DNA from: Eumeta japonica
Lineage: Eukaryota; Arthropoda; Insecta; Lepidoptera; Psychidae
Direction: 5' to 3'
Length of the DNA stretch: 64,000 bases
Assembly (NCBI GenBank): GCA_005406025.1
Contig: BGZK01000752.1
Coordinates: 124,001 to 188,000, forward strand
The translations under genes and the position numbers were made by a program. Position 1 is the first letter of the stretch, and the number at the start of each line of letters is the position of its first letter. The notes beneath the pieces were generated by a model that worked only from the letters and a program-made list of their open reading frames with translations, did not search any database and was not told where the DNA came from. This document shows positions 1 to 11,378 of the stretch, piece by piece.

Positions 1-470
1 GGTAAAGGCTAAAGGATAAAACACTTCTTATTCTTATTTATTACCTGTTTCTGTTCAGAATTAGAAGGGTATCTTTTTGAGAATAGACATACAAATACGT
101 ACACTACTTATTAACGAATAAATACTTTTTTATTTCTTTTATACTATTTCACGATATCGTCCAATAACTGTGAAGGAGTATTATATACACATACCGAATA
201 GAAGTGCAGCAATCTAGTTCTTCTGCGAAGGAAGAGGTTCCAATGTTCTATCTGTGTGTAATATCTCAGCCTCTTAGAAAACTGTCAATTTTTCGAATTA
301 CAACTGTTTCCAATTTTCTAGGTGAACTATACAATATTTCGTATTTTACATTAGAAGAACATAACTCTTTTTCATGTATATTTCAGCCAGCCAACCGCTT
401 GGCCCAATCGTACCCGCCACCTTTCGGTTAGTTAAGTTTCAACACTTATTCTCTTTTTTTTTAACTGGAC
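1..470 (+). repeat. Dispersed repeat, family E, copy 1
   Basis: Matches 8935-9140 and then 10030-10215 in the same orientation. Shared landmarks include TCCAATAACTG (around 160) and ACAATATTTCGTATTTTACA (around 332). The second copy is split by an inserted retroposon, so this uninterrupted copy shows the pre-insertion arrangement. The left end is cut by the window edge. No protein-coding signal is recognised; the 75-codon open stretch at 204-431 has no recognisable domain and no conserved frame in the other copy. Confidence 0.6.
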
Positions 471-499
471 GTAAGTCACGTCACATTAAATTTATATAA

Positions 500-2085
500 T
501 TTCAGAGATGTTGATAAAGATATTTTCTTTTATACATGTTTTGGTAGAAATTTTAGAAGCAATTTTGATGTCTGCGTTCCCGACCGACATCGCTCTCATT
601 TACGATTCTGATGCCGATCATTTGAAAAACATTCGTTCTCAACCGCAGTCCCGTTCTCGATTCCGGTTCCGGTTACACTTGCAATTATTTTCCTGGTTCC
701 ATTTGTGATTCTTTGATTCCCCGTCTTGCTTTCAATTCCGATTTCGCTACCAGTCATAATTTCGATTTGGACGAAGCCGGGGACAAATATTAGTATAGCA
801 TCAAAACAAAATATAAGCTACATAACTCGGAGAGTGTAGCTTTCTATGAATTAAAATATTATTAAAATCACTTTAGGAATATACACATTTGCATGATGGC
901 GTGGTGTAAATGTTACCAGTTCAATTTATACAGGAAAAGGGTGGCTATCTAAAATACTAGAGAAAATTTTTAGAACTAGTTCAGTAGCACAAATATGCGG
1001 ACGAAATTGAGGACAAATGCTATTTTTCTTTTCCATCAAAAACCTTACCGCGCGTGCGTACAGCATCTCACTAAAGTTTCACTGTAAACAGATTAATGGT
1101 TTAGACACGCGTAGGGTCTAAACATATAAACATGCGTTTTAATATATTTGAATTCCTTCATCTTTGTGTCGATAGATGCCAATCTCGACCCCGCTCTCAC
1201 CTTTAATCCCGAGTTTACGACCGTTTTTCGCCCTAGTCTCGTTTTTGAATTCAGTTCTGATCTTGCTTTCTATTTTCATCCTGGTCCTTGTTCTTCATTC
1301 GGCTTTCCGTTTCTGACTCAATTCCGGTTTCGTTACCAGTTACGATTCCGATTTGAACAAAGCCAAGGGTAATCAATCCATTTTGTGTAATTGGCCTTAA
1401 TTTTTTGCCTTCTAATTTTCCAGGATGATAACGAATAAATAAAAAAAATGGTGTACCTATATCCATCGTTTGAAACGTGGACTTCAGCCATAATAAGTTC
1501 ATGCGATAGTCCCTTAGAAAAAAGAATTTTCCCGGGGTTTCAATTTGTCCAGCCAACTTTTCCAATTATTCTTTATCTAATAACCTAACTCTTCCAATTA
1601 CGGACATTTAAAAAAATAAATTAGCAATATCGGTCCAGGCGTTCTTAAGCACTTATCAGCGCAAACAGCATTTAATTTTTATTTATATAGATTAACATGA
1701 TTTATTAAGTTATTTACAGCAAACATTTTATATTTTAGATTAATTCATTAACATAGTAATGCTTTAAACAATGTTAGTGAACAAATATAACACAAAGTAA
1801 TTTGACTAAACAAAGTTGGTATTTGTCAAATTACTATGTGTTTTGTTTAACTATCTATATTTTTTTATACGCAACAAAAATAAGTAAACCTATCAATGAA
1901 ATCCTAATACAGTTACGAAATAGTCGGACCTTATCCACTATATATTTTGTTCTAGTACGGGAAATACCCTGATATCGAATTTCTTAATACAAACTCTTCG
2001 TGTAACGGCTGGTCGGCACAAAGACATTTTTAAAATATTTATATCTTTTGGAATATTTACATTTTTCATAACTATTGCGCTGTTA
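500..2085 (+). repeat. Dispersed repeat, family R, copy 1, with degenerate GATTCC tracts
   Basis: Aligns with 16478-17495. The parts 500-760 and 1345-2085 match that copy; 780-1340 is extra here and holds a second degenerate tract of TTCCGATT-like hexamers (1160-1370). The most conserved part is 1916-2080, which is almost unchanged in the other copy (CTAGTACGGGAAATACCCTG is shared). Open frames across the hexamer tract give Arg/Phe-rich peptides of the simple-repeat kind and are not genes. Confidence 0.65.
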
Positions 2086-2089
2086 ATAA

Positions 2090-2815
2090 AGTGCCTTTAA
2101 TTGGTCGTAGCGATTTGTCGATGTAACAGTCTGATTTAATTTTCGGAAGGCGCTCAGTGTAGTAAAGGTTCAAATTAATTTCTACTTCTTCTACAACATT
2201 TATTTTTGCTAGTCGATCAGTCTTTTCATTGCCCTATGTGTTACGGAATCCATTGAAAACGCAAGGTCCTACGAGCTCTGTTTAGTTCGTGTAATATTTC
2301 TAAAACGTAATATGCAATTGGTGTTCAGGCCTTTTGGAAGATTAGGAGTCTATCGTAGCCTTATTGTGACTATATGTATGCAACAGAAGTTGATATTAAA
2401 TAGTAATTATCTATTTGTAATTGTTGCTACGTTTTAATCTAAAATTGTTAATTTGATTGTGATTATATATAAAGCCATTTTAGATTTTTTGCCTTAATTC
2501 AAAAAATATAATGAAATGGTTTAGATCAAAAAAAAAAATCATTCTTAATTTTTATTCTTATTTATTCCATCTATAGGTGTTGTCATTCACTGACTTCTGT
2601 ATAGTACAAAGTTGTTGCTACTGATTTGGGGTTGCTAACGGTATTTGCAAATAAATTGATATTTTTTCGTAATAAAAGCAACTTAGGCGATTATGAATAT
2701 GCTTTTTTACTTGTAATTAAAAACTGTCGTCTCAAATTATCGTCAATTCCGATCCCGGTCGTGGCATGCGCAGGCACTGCCTTCCGATCTGTCTTAAACT
2801 TTTATGTACAACAAT
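2090..2815. other. AT-rich interval, nothing recognised
   Basis: Lies between family R and segment D1. I see no domain, tRNA, hairpin of note or strong repeat match to the rest of the window. The 85-codon open frame at 2626-2883 runs into D1 and has no recognisable protein features. Confidence 0.4.
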
Positions 2816-4169
2816 TAATTTTATTATCAACTGAAGTGCTATCTTTGCTGCATACAAACATTTTTTATAACGTCTTGGTGTAAAGTTCGTTTTTCATCCC
2901 CGACATCGAAAACTTTCCATGCCGGTGTGATAAAAAAAATATGCACTCACCACAGAAGGACAGTAGGACACTACCACGCGCGATAATGTCGATCCGTGGG
3001 CGAGAATGGACTGTAAGGTTCATCATTTTTTGAATTTTTAATTTCGAAAAGCTTAGAGAAAGTTTTTAAGTTTTGATATAACTATATTTTTGAGATAGCA
3101 GCAATACACATCGATAAATATCAAAGCTGAACGTTTCAGGGAAGGCCGGCAGGGTCAAAGGTTTAACATATATTTTCTAATCTTACATTTAAATATAACA
3201 TAACTTATTCATAAATGTTACAATCATTTTTAGGATTAATTTTCTAGTATTAGTGAAAAGTTAAAAAAATATTTACGTATCATTTTCTCTGATCGAAAAC
3301 AACCTTTCGTTAACAATCTTACTCCTTTGGGTTTTACAAACAACAAAACAGGAACGCTTCAAACCTATAGAATTTATTTTAATATTGTCATTTATTTTGT
3401 GGAAGTTTGAAAAGCATTCGGGTGAATTTTATCAAAAAATTTTCTCGGTATGCTTTCAAACCTGATTATATATTTCGGTCGATAAGAGTGATTCCGTCTC
3501 GACGGAATATACTATTTTGGTTTTGCATTAAAAAAAATTAACTGATTTAATTAATATAGCGTGAAATTAGGATGATGTACGAATATGTAATATTAGTGTT
3601 TAGATTATACAAATGCCGTTAGCGATGCCGACTCCTATCACGATTTCTATCCTGACTGCGTTTCGTTCTTTTGCTTCAACCTTTGGACAGGTTACTTCAA
3701 CCAACAATGGATATTTATAAACCTACGCCAATTTCGTAGAAGGGCGGGCAGAGACGACTGATTTTTACATGATACGATATTTGCATATCTCTCTCGCTTA
3801 ACTGACAACAATAAATAGTTTTATGCAAGCTCTCGGTATCGCGTTTTGAAAATTTGATCATTTTTGAATATGCCATTAATTTCGTGTGCATAACATTTCA
3901 CAGGACGACCCTCATTGAACCTTCCATGACAAACTAGGCGTTCTATAGATTTGTTTGACCAGCCTACTTTTATTTATCCTTTACATAACCATTGCAATAA
4001 ACGTAAATATCTCAAAAGTAAGCTACAATTATAATTAACAACTGCGCATGTATCGTGACTTGACCGATAAGTTTCCAGTAATCCAGCCATTTTAACCTCA
4101 TAAAGATAATACTGTATGCATATTGCAGTATCCTGTTGCAAAGCTATATGAAGTTACGCGGTAGTGCAC

Positions 4170-4177
4170 TATAAAAG
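4170..4177 (+). promoter_or_regulatory. TATA box of the D1 small gene
   Basis: TATAAAAG in the context GCACTATAAAAGAGCGAGC, followed about 30 bp later by a pyrimidine-rich possible start site (about 4198-4206). The same box and the surrounding 500 bp recur almost unchanged at 27161-27168. The spacing from box to first exon and ATG is also kept. This is a canonical core-promoter arrangement; transcription itself is inferred. Confidence 0.55.
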
Positions 4178-4269
4178 AGCGAGCTACGAATTACGGTCCT
4201 CTCTGGTGTGCGGCGTCGACCGACACGGACGTCTGCTTGTTGTGAATCGGTACATTCGTTGTGCGCGGT

Positions 4270-6097
4270 ATGGGTGTATCTCTTGGAATGGCAGAGGTAG
4301 TGTTTGTTCTACTATAATATATTTTTATTTATTTATCTGTGTCTGATAATAAAATGAGGTTTTATTATTTTTGAGTACCACAAACTCTTTACAAATTGTA
4401 GATACGTTTCAGAGTCAGTAACATCATTTGTACATTTTTACACGATGTCAACTGTTAAAATGTTTTAACATTGTGTAGAATATGCCAGTTTTGAATTTTT
4501 AAATTGAATTGATTAAAATCATAATATTTTAAATGTGACTTAATTGTTCTGTCTAAATTTTGTAGTAAATAAAAATCTTATAATTGTAAGGTTATTTGCC
4601 ATCACAATTTTGTCTGTCACAAGAATAATATTTGTCAGTACTCTTAGAGACAAGACGATGATTGATTAAGACGTAAAACTTCAAATTGTAAACTTTAGAA
4701 ATACCACTGCTCTTCTTCAATTTCGAATTTAGATAGTTCCGTATTTAGAACTCTTGACGATAATTGATTTGGACGTTCATCATTACGAAATGAGTCTGAC
4801 GAAAGAATTCACTATGCAGGAGGCGCGGAAGAAGTGTGAAATATTAAAAAAGTCATTGGCTAAAGACGCCGCTGCACATATCAGCAAGTGCAAGAGATCC
4901 GACAACGCACAACGATCCTTTAAGACCAATGCCCAGGTAATAAATAATACATCCCATATTTTAATTTCATAATGTATAAATCAAATATTTACTTGAAATC
5001 TAGTACACCACAAAATAATTCGTACTATTAAAAATATACCTACAAGTAGATTTCCAATGATAAGATGTAATATAAGATATACGTAATGAAAATGATTTTT
5101 TGGTCCGACCATTGGCTAAAAACTACTGAATCGACAAGTTCAGTAGTTTTTAACTAATGCTCGGGAATCGTCGAATGGGCTCATTCGATGCGGCATCTTT
5201 TATAGATGGTTTAAGGTTATTTATTTTTGATTTACATACACCTTTATTTTTCGTTTTTTTGTACATTCATAACTCATATCGCCCTGGAAGAGGGCGGATA
5301 AGCGCCAGAATATATTCAATGTGCCTATGGTGTTTTCCATTAACTTCCGCTAAATAGTTCTACTAACGATAACTATCACAAGCTATCAAGAAAATTATGA
5401 CTAAAAATGAAATTTTAAAATTTCAAACGTAGTAAATGATATGTCTAGTATGAAAGGCCCTTTGTATTCAAAGGGTGCACCCCAGTACAGGACGCGTGCA
5501 GAGAAAATCAGTACATTATAAAGTATTTGATACACGGACGAAAAATAATCTTTTTGTTATTGTAAATTTCCATTCGTAATTCAGCATTTCTGGAAATATG
5601 ACCTTTGATCTATAACGTTTCACTAAGCGTCATGGGTTAACAAAACTTAACTCATAACGCTTGGCGAAGCGATCGAGTGACAGCTAGTTGTTTTATAGAT
5701 TTACAATACAATGTATTAGTCCAATCCCTCAAGCGCAGGTGTACCTGCGCCTCGCGATCATCTGCCTCCAGCTTTCCCTAGCCTTACCACATGTCGTGTG
5801 TCCGGGGGCGCATGTCGCTAATACATTGCTCCTCTTTTAGTATCACGTTCCGCGTGGTGCGTTTATTAACCTCGAGGTTGTAACATATCGCTTATCTTGT
5901 CTAAAATCGAATATTATATTACATATATGATTTCTATTAAATTATAAGAACAACGGGAAAAATTATAAGGGAGGAAGCTTTTTTACTTATGTAGTACAGT
6001 GTATGAATTTATTGCATGTCACAATAATTTTTAGTTTTTGTTTTCCCTGAGATTAATCAATGAACGAACTAAAAATGTATTTTTGTTCTTTCAGTAA
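4270..6097 (+). CDS. Putative small basic protein, D1 copy (three-exon model, 77 aa)
   Basis: I do not recognise this protein. Model: ATG at 4270 (purine at -3, G at +4), nine codons (MGVSLGMAE) to a GAG/GTAGTG donor at 4296; intron 1 ends at GAATTTAG (4732); exon 2, 4733-4936, adds 68 codons in phase 0 and ends at CAG/GTAATA; the last exon begins at 6095 after TTTTTGTTCTTTCAG with TAA as its first codon. ATTAAA at 6168-6173 could be the polyadenylation signal. The product starts with a short hydrophobic stretch (YLELLTII), has the motif LDVHHYE, then a Lys/Arg-rich tail with two cysteines (exon 2 residues 35 and 53). The paralogue in D2 keeps every splice site and reading phase but has a very different exon 2. 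An alternative last exon (phase 0, from 5852) would extend the protein. No transcript evidence; could also be a transposon gene. Confidence 0.4.
5112..5157 (+). repeat. Hairpin conserved in both D copies
   Basis: The central arms TAAAAACTACTGAA (5117-5130) and TTCAGTAGTTTTTA (5139-5152) pair perfectly round an 8-nt loop; the stem extends outward with two mismatches. D2 has the same hairpin at 28101-28146. It sits in intron 2 of the small-gene model. Function unknown: it may be a structural end of an older element or a processed RNA. Confidence 0.6.
5640..5945. repeat. Highly conserved module inside D1
   Basis: Nearly identical to 28375-28640 although flanking sequence has diverged. It contains an interrupted palindrome GCGCAGGTGTACCTGCGC (5733-5750) and a good splice-acceptor-like tract TTGCTCCTCTTTTAG (ending 5851). 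Translated in phase 0 from that acceptor it gives YHVPRGAFINLEVVTYRLS and continues to a stop; D2 differs there by one I/V change and one silent change. It may be an alternative terminal exon or an older retroposon carried in both copies. I cannot tell which from one window. Confidence 0.5.
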
Positions 6098-7319
6098 CGT
6101 CAACATGTTTTTGCTGAATCCGTAACAACTTCCGTCTGGCCGCCGACCACTGAAAATATATTGCCTAATTAAATATGTTGTTATCAAATTTATTTCAAAC
6201 TTGCATGCTTTTCCGTTTTTCAATACCTACATTCAGTTGTGTCCAAAACGCGATTTGATCTATCATAATGTAAAATCTTATTAAACTACGCACTTCTATA
6301 TTTATATATGTTTTATTTCTTTTATTTGTTAAAAATATATCTTCTCCCTGTTACAACATTTGAAATAAATTCAAACCGTCAACATTTGTAACAAATAACT
6401 CTTACTTCAGAATCAAAATTAAATTTTGAATTGAAAAGAAAAATACTTAAATGGTCATGACTTAAAAAGAAAAGGTAGGCGTTCTATATTCGACACTTAT
6501 CTATTTTTTATGTGAATACCGATTTCTCCGGTATGTCCCATATATTTTTTTGTGACGTCACACATACCATTATTCGGACGACATTCTAAAAATATAACGT
6601 TTTGTAAGATTGGTGTCGCTGTATGTTTTCGTGGATTTTGGTTATTTCTCAAAAATGTGATAAACCTAAATCAGCCATCATGTGGGACTAAGATTTTTTT
6701 ATATATTGTGTGGTATTTACAGATTTGGGCATCGGTCACTTATAATAGAAATGAGCTAAATATTTATATTACCGTTCGCTTACGTTCGCCCACTACGCTG
6801 AAATCGGGGAAAAACACTTTTTACAGTGCAGAAGTAAAACCGACGGCGTGGCCAGTTACGTGTATGTATTCGCAATTGTTGTAAGCCGTGACCACAAGTT
6901 ATATGAAACATAAAGTTTAATTATTCTATCAGCAAAATATGTTATATATGAAAGCGTACAAAAAAAGTTAATTTTACCTTATTCATGCATGTAAAATTAT
7001 TTTTGAAGCAAAAAAATATGTATGCATTGAAAATTATTTTTTTTTCATTAGACAAAACGACACATGCGCATAATACTATTTATTAAAAGCGTATATACAA
7101 GATAAAAAAAGAAGAAAAAGCATTGGTTGCAATAACAATGAAATGTCTATTATATAAAAAAAACAGTGTTCGTTCAAGAGTGTGATAAAGGTAATAGGAC
7201 TATCATGAGAATTATATTATTTTTAAAGTAGGTAAAACAGTTCGAATAATATTACCTTATAAAATAAAAGAGTTAGCGCCAGAGGCTCCATCAGCGCTCG
7301 TGTCCATAATTTATATGAA

Positions 7320-7405
7320 ATAAAAGAAAATGTCCGGACCGAGGAATCGAACCCTTTTGCAGACGTTCGCAACACATTTTTGGTACAATATCTAACATTG
7401 ATAAA
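7320..7405 (-). repeat. tRNA-like sequence in a retroposon head (D1 copy)
   Basis: On the minus strand GGGTTCGATTCC resembles the internal B box of a tRNA promoter, preceded by an A-box-like stretch. The D2 copy (about 29290-29400) has the corresponding sequence with changes. No cloverleaf good enough for a working tRNA can be drawn by eye, so I read it as the head of a tRNA-derived SINE or similar element. Confidence 0.4.
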
Positions 7406-7539
7406 CGGATCCCGAGGCAACAAAAGACAAATTAAAAAATTAGAAATCACCGACCAATACGAATTCAACATTATTTTTTTGTTTTAAAGTGTGTAGTTGA
7501 CATATGTACTTTAATAATTAATATTAATACCCGAATCGG

Positions 7540-8300
7540 GATGACCAAATTGGCATCGGGACGGGTATGGGAATTGAGATCGAGAGCCTGATCTGACTAT
7601 TCAGTGGAACCGGTATTGATGTCCGTATAAAAGATGAAGGAACAACTTATTCTATGTCCACGCGAGTAGAACAGAAAACAAATTTAAATCATATAAAAAT
7701 AATCATTTCGAAATTTTTATTTACGCTTAGTGAAGCCAGGAAGGCAACAACTACTTTATGCATACACGTACAATGAACACCATCGTTTCTTTGTCCGGGA
7801 ATCAATTAAAAATTACTGATAGTATTGCTGTGAGATTAATCATCGGATATGATTCATCTCCATCGATCCATCTATTATGGATGGTTTTAGACTATTTGTA
7901 ATATTATATGTGAATAATATGTTTCATCAAACGTTAGTCCTTTACTAATGCGCTAACGGCTGCATGGATTGTAATCAAAAGTTGCAATTCAAAAGAGGTA
8001 GATTAATTTTGAAATAAAACGTAACAAACTTTTTATATAAAAAAAAATGTAAACACCAATGAAAATGGTTATTTGTTATCACGAACGTCAACGTCCGATG
8101 GAGAATCAAGATCGTCATTGGAACCGGTATTGGAATTGAGAACAGGACTCATCGGGGAAACCACAATGGTCAGCGAGATCGGTCGTTATAAAAAACGAAG
8201 TAATTCATTCTATATCTATGCGAGCGAAACCATGGGCAAATTTAAAACATAAACAAAAATAATCGCTTAATTTTAATTCGGGCCCAGCATAATTGCTAGA
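7540..8300. repeat. Two direct copies of a unit with degenerate GGAATCG tracts
   Basis: The interval 7540-7740 recurs at about 8090-8300 (for example ATTCTAT..C.A.GCGAG and the following A-rich part). Each unit starts with imperfect hexamers such as GGAATTGAGATCGAGAG, the reverse complement of the tracts in family R, and continues into AT-rich sequence. The intervening 7745-8085 is AT-rich with nothing recognised. Confidence 0.5.
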
Positions 8301-8304
8301 GAGA

Positions 8305-8930
8305 TGTACACTAATATAACCTAATGTTCAAATTAAGCAGCAATTTGACGTCATTGTTTAGTCGATTATTTATAGTATTTTCATTGCCCAGAATACGTTA
8401 GAAGCTTTAATGTCTCAGAAGATAGGCTATTGTCAAAATTACCAATATCTATTCACGCCGATAAGACTTATCTCACCCAACCTGGAGTTCAATAAATTCT
8501 TCATTTGTTCTTTGTAGAGATTATTTCATGGAAAGTTGATTCATAAATGTATGCATGTGCGTGTAGCATTCTCAGATCTCGTGCACCAATTTCATACCGG
8601 GGCGTATATAAAGGCCCTAGTCTTATTTATTTCTAAAATCTAGCTATGACTTCGGAAATACTTTTTTTTCTCTTCGGACACACATAACACTATCTGACCC
8701 CAAATTAAGCCACCACTACTATGGGTAGTAGTACTTCGTAGCTTGTAGTAAGTAGCTATGGGTATCAAAAGTTGATAGAAGACACATATACTTCTTTTGT
8801 AAACACATAAATATAATATATATAAACACCCAGATCAAGATAAGCATTTTTTTAGCGAAGTAAATTTTTTTTTAACTGAGAATCGAAGTCACGCTTCCAG
8901 TACAGCACGTAGGGTCACTACCAGCTGGTA
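8305..8930. other. AT-rich interval with a possible tRNA-like tail
   Basis: No gene seen. At 8875-8935 the minus strand carries CTGGTAGTGACCCTACGTGC followed by GACTTCGATTCTC, loosely resembling A and B boxes of a tRNA-derived retroposon. The match is weak. Confidence 0.25.
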
Positions 8931-8934
8931 ATGG

Positions 8935-10215
8935 TTTGAAAGCTAAATAAACATCTATTCTTATTTATTATCTATTTCCCTTGAGTATTACAAGGGTGTA
9001 TTTTTGTTAATAGACTTATAAACTACTACACATACACATATACTACTTATTAACGAATTGACTTTTATTTTATTCACCGTATATTATTATTGGAAAATCG
9101 TCCAATAACTGCGCAGGAGTGTTCTCTTGCTAACTTGCCCAACTAAGATACTACTAGCTGGGCGACCGAGCTTTGCTCGGATTATTTTTTGAATACACTA
9201 AGTGTATAAAACACTGTTAATATACCAAGTTGTAAAACTAATGTCACTTCATTTCGCTGATTAAAAACAGTCCATTATCACCAGTAAAATATCATGTGTC
9301 GTAATATTAAAATTATAAAAAATGGTTGTCTGAGGCGATTTTAATGTTTCCAAAATATTTTTTTAATGATTTCTGTGCAATTTGTAATATTCGACATATT
9401 TTACTACTTACTTAGTGCTACTAATGAGATCGTATTGAGATCTAATTGAGATCGTAGTTTTATCTTTTAACACAAGATGGCACTCGTTTCCCATTGAATG
9501 GACCACAACTGACGACTGACACATTTTCAAATTAATATTCCAAAAACAACCATGAAAATAAAAAAAAAACTAATATTGAGGTTATTTTTGATAAAATTAA
9601 TTTTAAAAAAGCAACCGGGGAGTGGATCAAATTTAACTTGCAAGATAAAATGCTTGTCATAACAATAAAAATTAAAAAGCGTGATAAAAAAAGAAATTAA
9701 AAATCAAGATGCACCCCAGGCTCGAACTCGGGATCTTCTGCACAGAAAGGATACGTGATAGCCGATGCTCCACGGTAACTGTAAAGCCCGTGGCGAAATA
9801 TCTGTATATTTAGTAAGTAAGCATTCATATCCCGGTTTTTAATTTTTTTCTTGGAAAATCGCGTTTTCCCGGGAAAAACGCCTATATAGATAAATTTGAA
9901 ACACTAAACTTTATCTAAATGTAAATTTTTCATGAAAATCGTTAGAGCCGTTTCCGAGATAGCTGGTATATATAAACAAACAAATATACAAGAATTGCTC
10001 GTTTAAAGGTATTAGATATATTATAAATAAAAGTGTATCAGCCTAGTCGTTCGGCGTAAAATTCATTTCTAATAAAAGTTCTATTTGTATTAAATATCTC
10101 GGTCTCTTGGAAAAATGTCGATTACTTTTTAATTACAACTATTCCATATGTTTCGTAGAACTTATACAATATTTCGTATTTTACATTAGAAAATATAACT
10201 CTTTTTACCCGACTA
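8935..10215 (+). repeat. Dispersed repeat, family E, copy 2, split by an insertion
   Basis: The outer parts 8935-9140 and 10030-10215 are continuous in copy 1 (1-470). The break lies between the sequence after TCCAATAACTGCGCAGG and the sequence leading to ACAATATTTCGTATTTTACA. The intervening 880 bp is a separate retroposon. This dates the retroposon as younger than family E here. Confidence 0.6.
9150..10030. mobile_element. ACTAGC-initiated retroposon with tRNA-like segment
   Basis: Begins ACTAGCTGGGCGACCGAGC and ends ...ACAAGAATTGCTCGTTTAAA, end sequences that are common in Lepidoptera. On the minus strand at about 9718-9800 it has a tRNA-like stretch with a good B-box match (GAGTTCGAGCC). 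It interrupts family E copy 2. No open frame survives. Short relatives of its first end are at 56283 and, inverted, near 38080-38104. Confidence 0.5.
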
Positions 10216-10892
10216 CGGAAAAGGAGGGTACTATTTTTGTTATTTATTTCAGGTTATACACCTTGTATACCTTTTCGCTTTCATTGATTTTATACAACAC
10301 TCGTAAGGTCTCCATGAGCTGTTTAATGATTTTTTGATCAGCATTTATTCTTTTTCTTTCTTTTTTGTCATTTCAATTCTATTACATGTTGTTTCTCATT
10401 GTACGTTGTCATATCTTACCTTACAATATTTGCTTTACTACTATTTATTATATATTTTATAGGTGCTTATATTGCAAATGTACTTCTAGTTTTTTGTTAC
10501 ATCGATATACATTGTATACTAGTCGTTGGTACAGTTTTGTTTATTTATACATGTTTTTATATGTCAATATCTCTTTGTCAACGCTCTAACATTCTCGCGT
10601 GTCATCTTATATCAACTTGAAGTTTTGTCAGCTAAAATACGTTAAATCACACGCTTGTCATATTTGTGTTTGCTATTTATTTAGAGCGTTGCATTTCTTC
10701 ATCACCGTTTCGCAATGTTTAGGGAATTCTTTCCTAAACATTTCGTTCCTAATCTTTGTCTATGACGAACTCTGAGAAGTTTTTAGTATTTAGCCTTCTA
10801 TTTCTTTTTTTACATCTGTGCGTTCTTTTAGGTTAAATGTTACATTCTTCAAATAAAAAATAATAAAACAGTCTTGATTTCGGACGTATTTA

Positions 10893-10970
10893 ATTCGACT
10901 AACGCGTCATGTCTTTTCGTGCGAGCAGCCGGCGTTCATCAATTTATAAGACGTTATCACGTCAAAATAT
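10893..10970 (+). repeat. Terminal fragment of dispersed repeat family U
   Basis: Contains TTTTCGTGCGAGCAGCCGGC and AAGACGTTATCACGTCAAAA, the end shared with the longer copies at 14289-14665 (inverted) and 41771-42164. Only the last 70-80 bp are present. The preceding 10220-10890 is AT-rich, with overlapping short open frames and nothing recognisable. Confidence 0.6.
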
Positions 10971-11378
10971 ATATATATATAAATAAAAGGAACGTGCACA
11001 GTGCGTCTTATGCTATAAGAAATTAGCCTCATCTGGCTGTCTGAAAATATTCAATTGAGTTTTATTATAGATTTATGAACATTTCATTACACGTATTGTG
11101 TTATCATGTTTGCTCACATTTTAACATAGGGACAATTTATGGCTAATGTGATGAATTGTATTATTGAATACGATTATGATTTACCTAATGGTTTGAATTA
11201 GGTGAGATACGAGTTATCGCTTCATTTTACTGTTTAGGTTTAATGGTTGATTTGTTTGATTGATTTATTGATATTTATTGGTAGGTGATTTGATCTTATT
11301 TGATTATTTTATTAAACTTTGTTATTTCAATTCATGACGTGAACGGGGTACTATTATTTATATATTTATTTTGTAAAG

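Larger units (their letters stand above)
2820..7500 (+). repeat. Segment D1: first copy of a large direct duplication
   Basis: Colinear with 24720-29470, same orientation. Similarity begins at CTGAAGTG...GCTGCA...AC (about 2830) and runs to the tRNA-like sequence near 7330-7470. Divergence is mosaic. About 3700-4650, 5690-5945 and 6080-6330 are nearly identical to D2; 4660-4936 and 5350-5640 are strongly diverged. D1 has about 700 bp (6360-7075) lacking in D2, and D2 has a foldback insertion lacking here. Each copy carries an apparent small three-exon gene. The block could be a segmental duplication or two copies of a large transposable element; copy number in the genome would decide. Confidence 0.8.

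Noticed and set aside
1148..1372. Phe/Arg/Pro-rich open frame
   Set aside because: By-product of the degenerate TTCCGATT tract in repeat family R.
7320..7405. A genuine tRNA gene on the minus strand
   Set aside because: It is duplicated within D1 and D2 with differing substitutions in would-be stems. Retroposon origin fits better.
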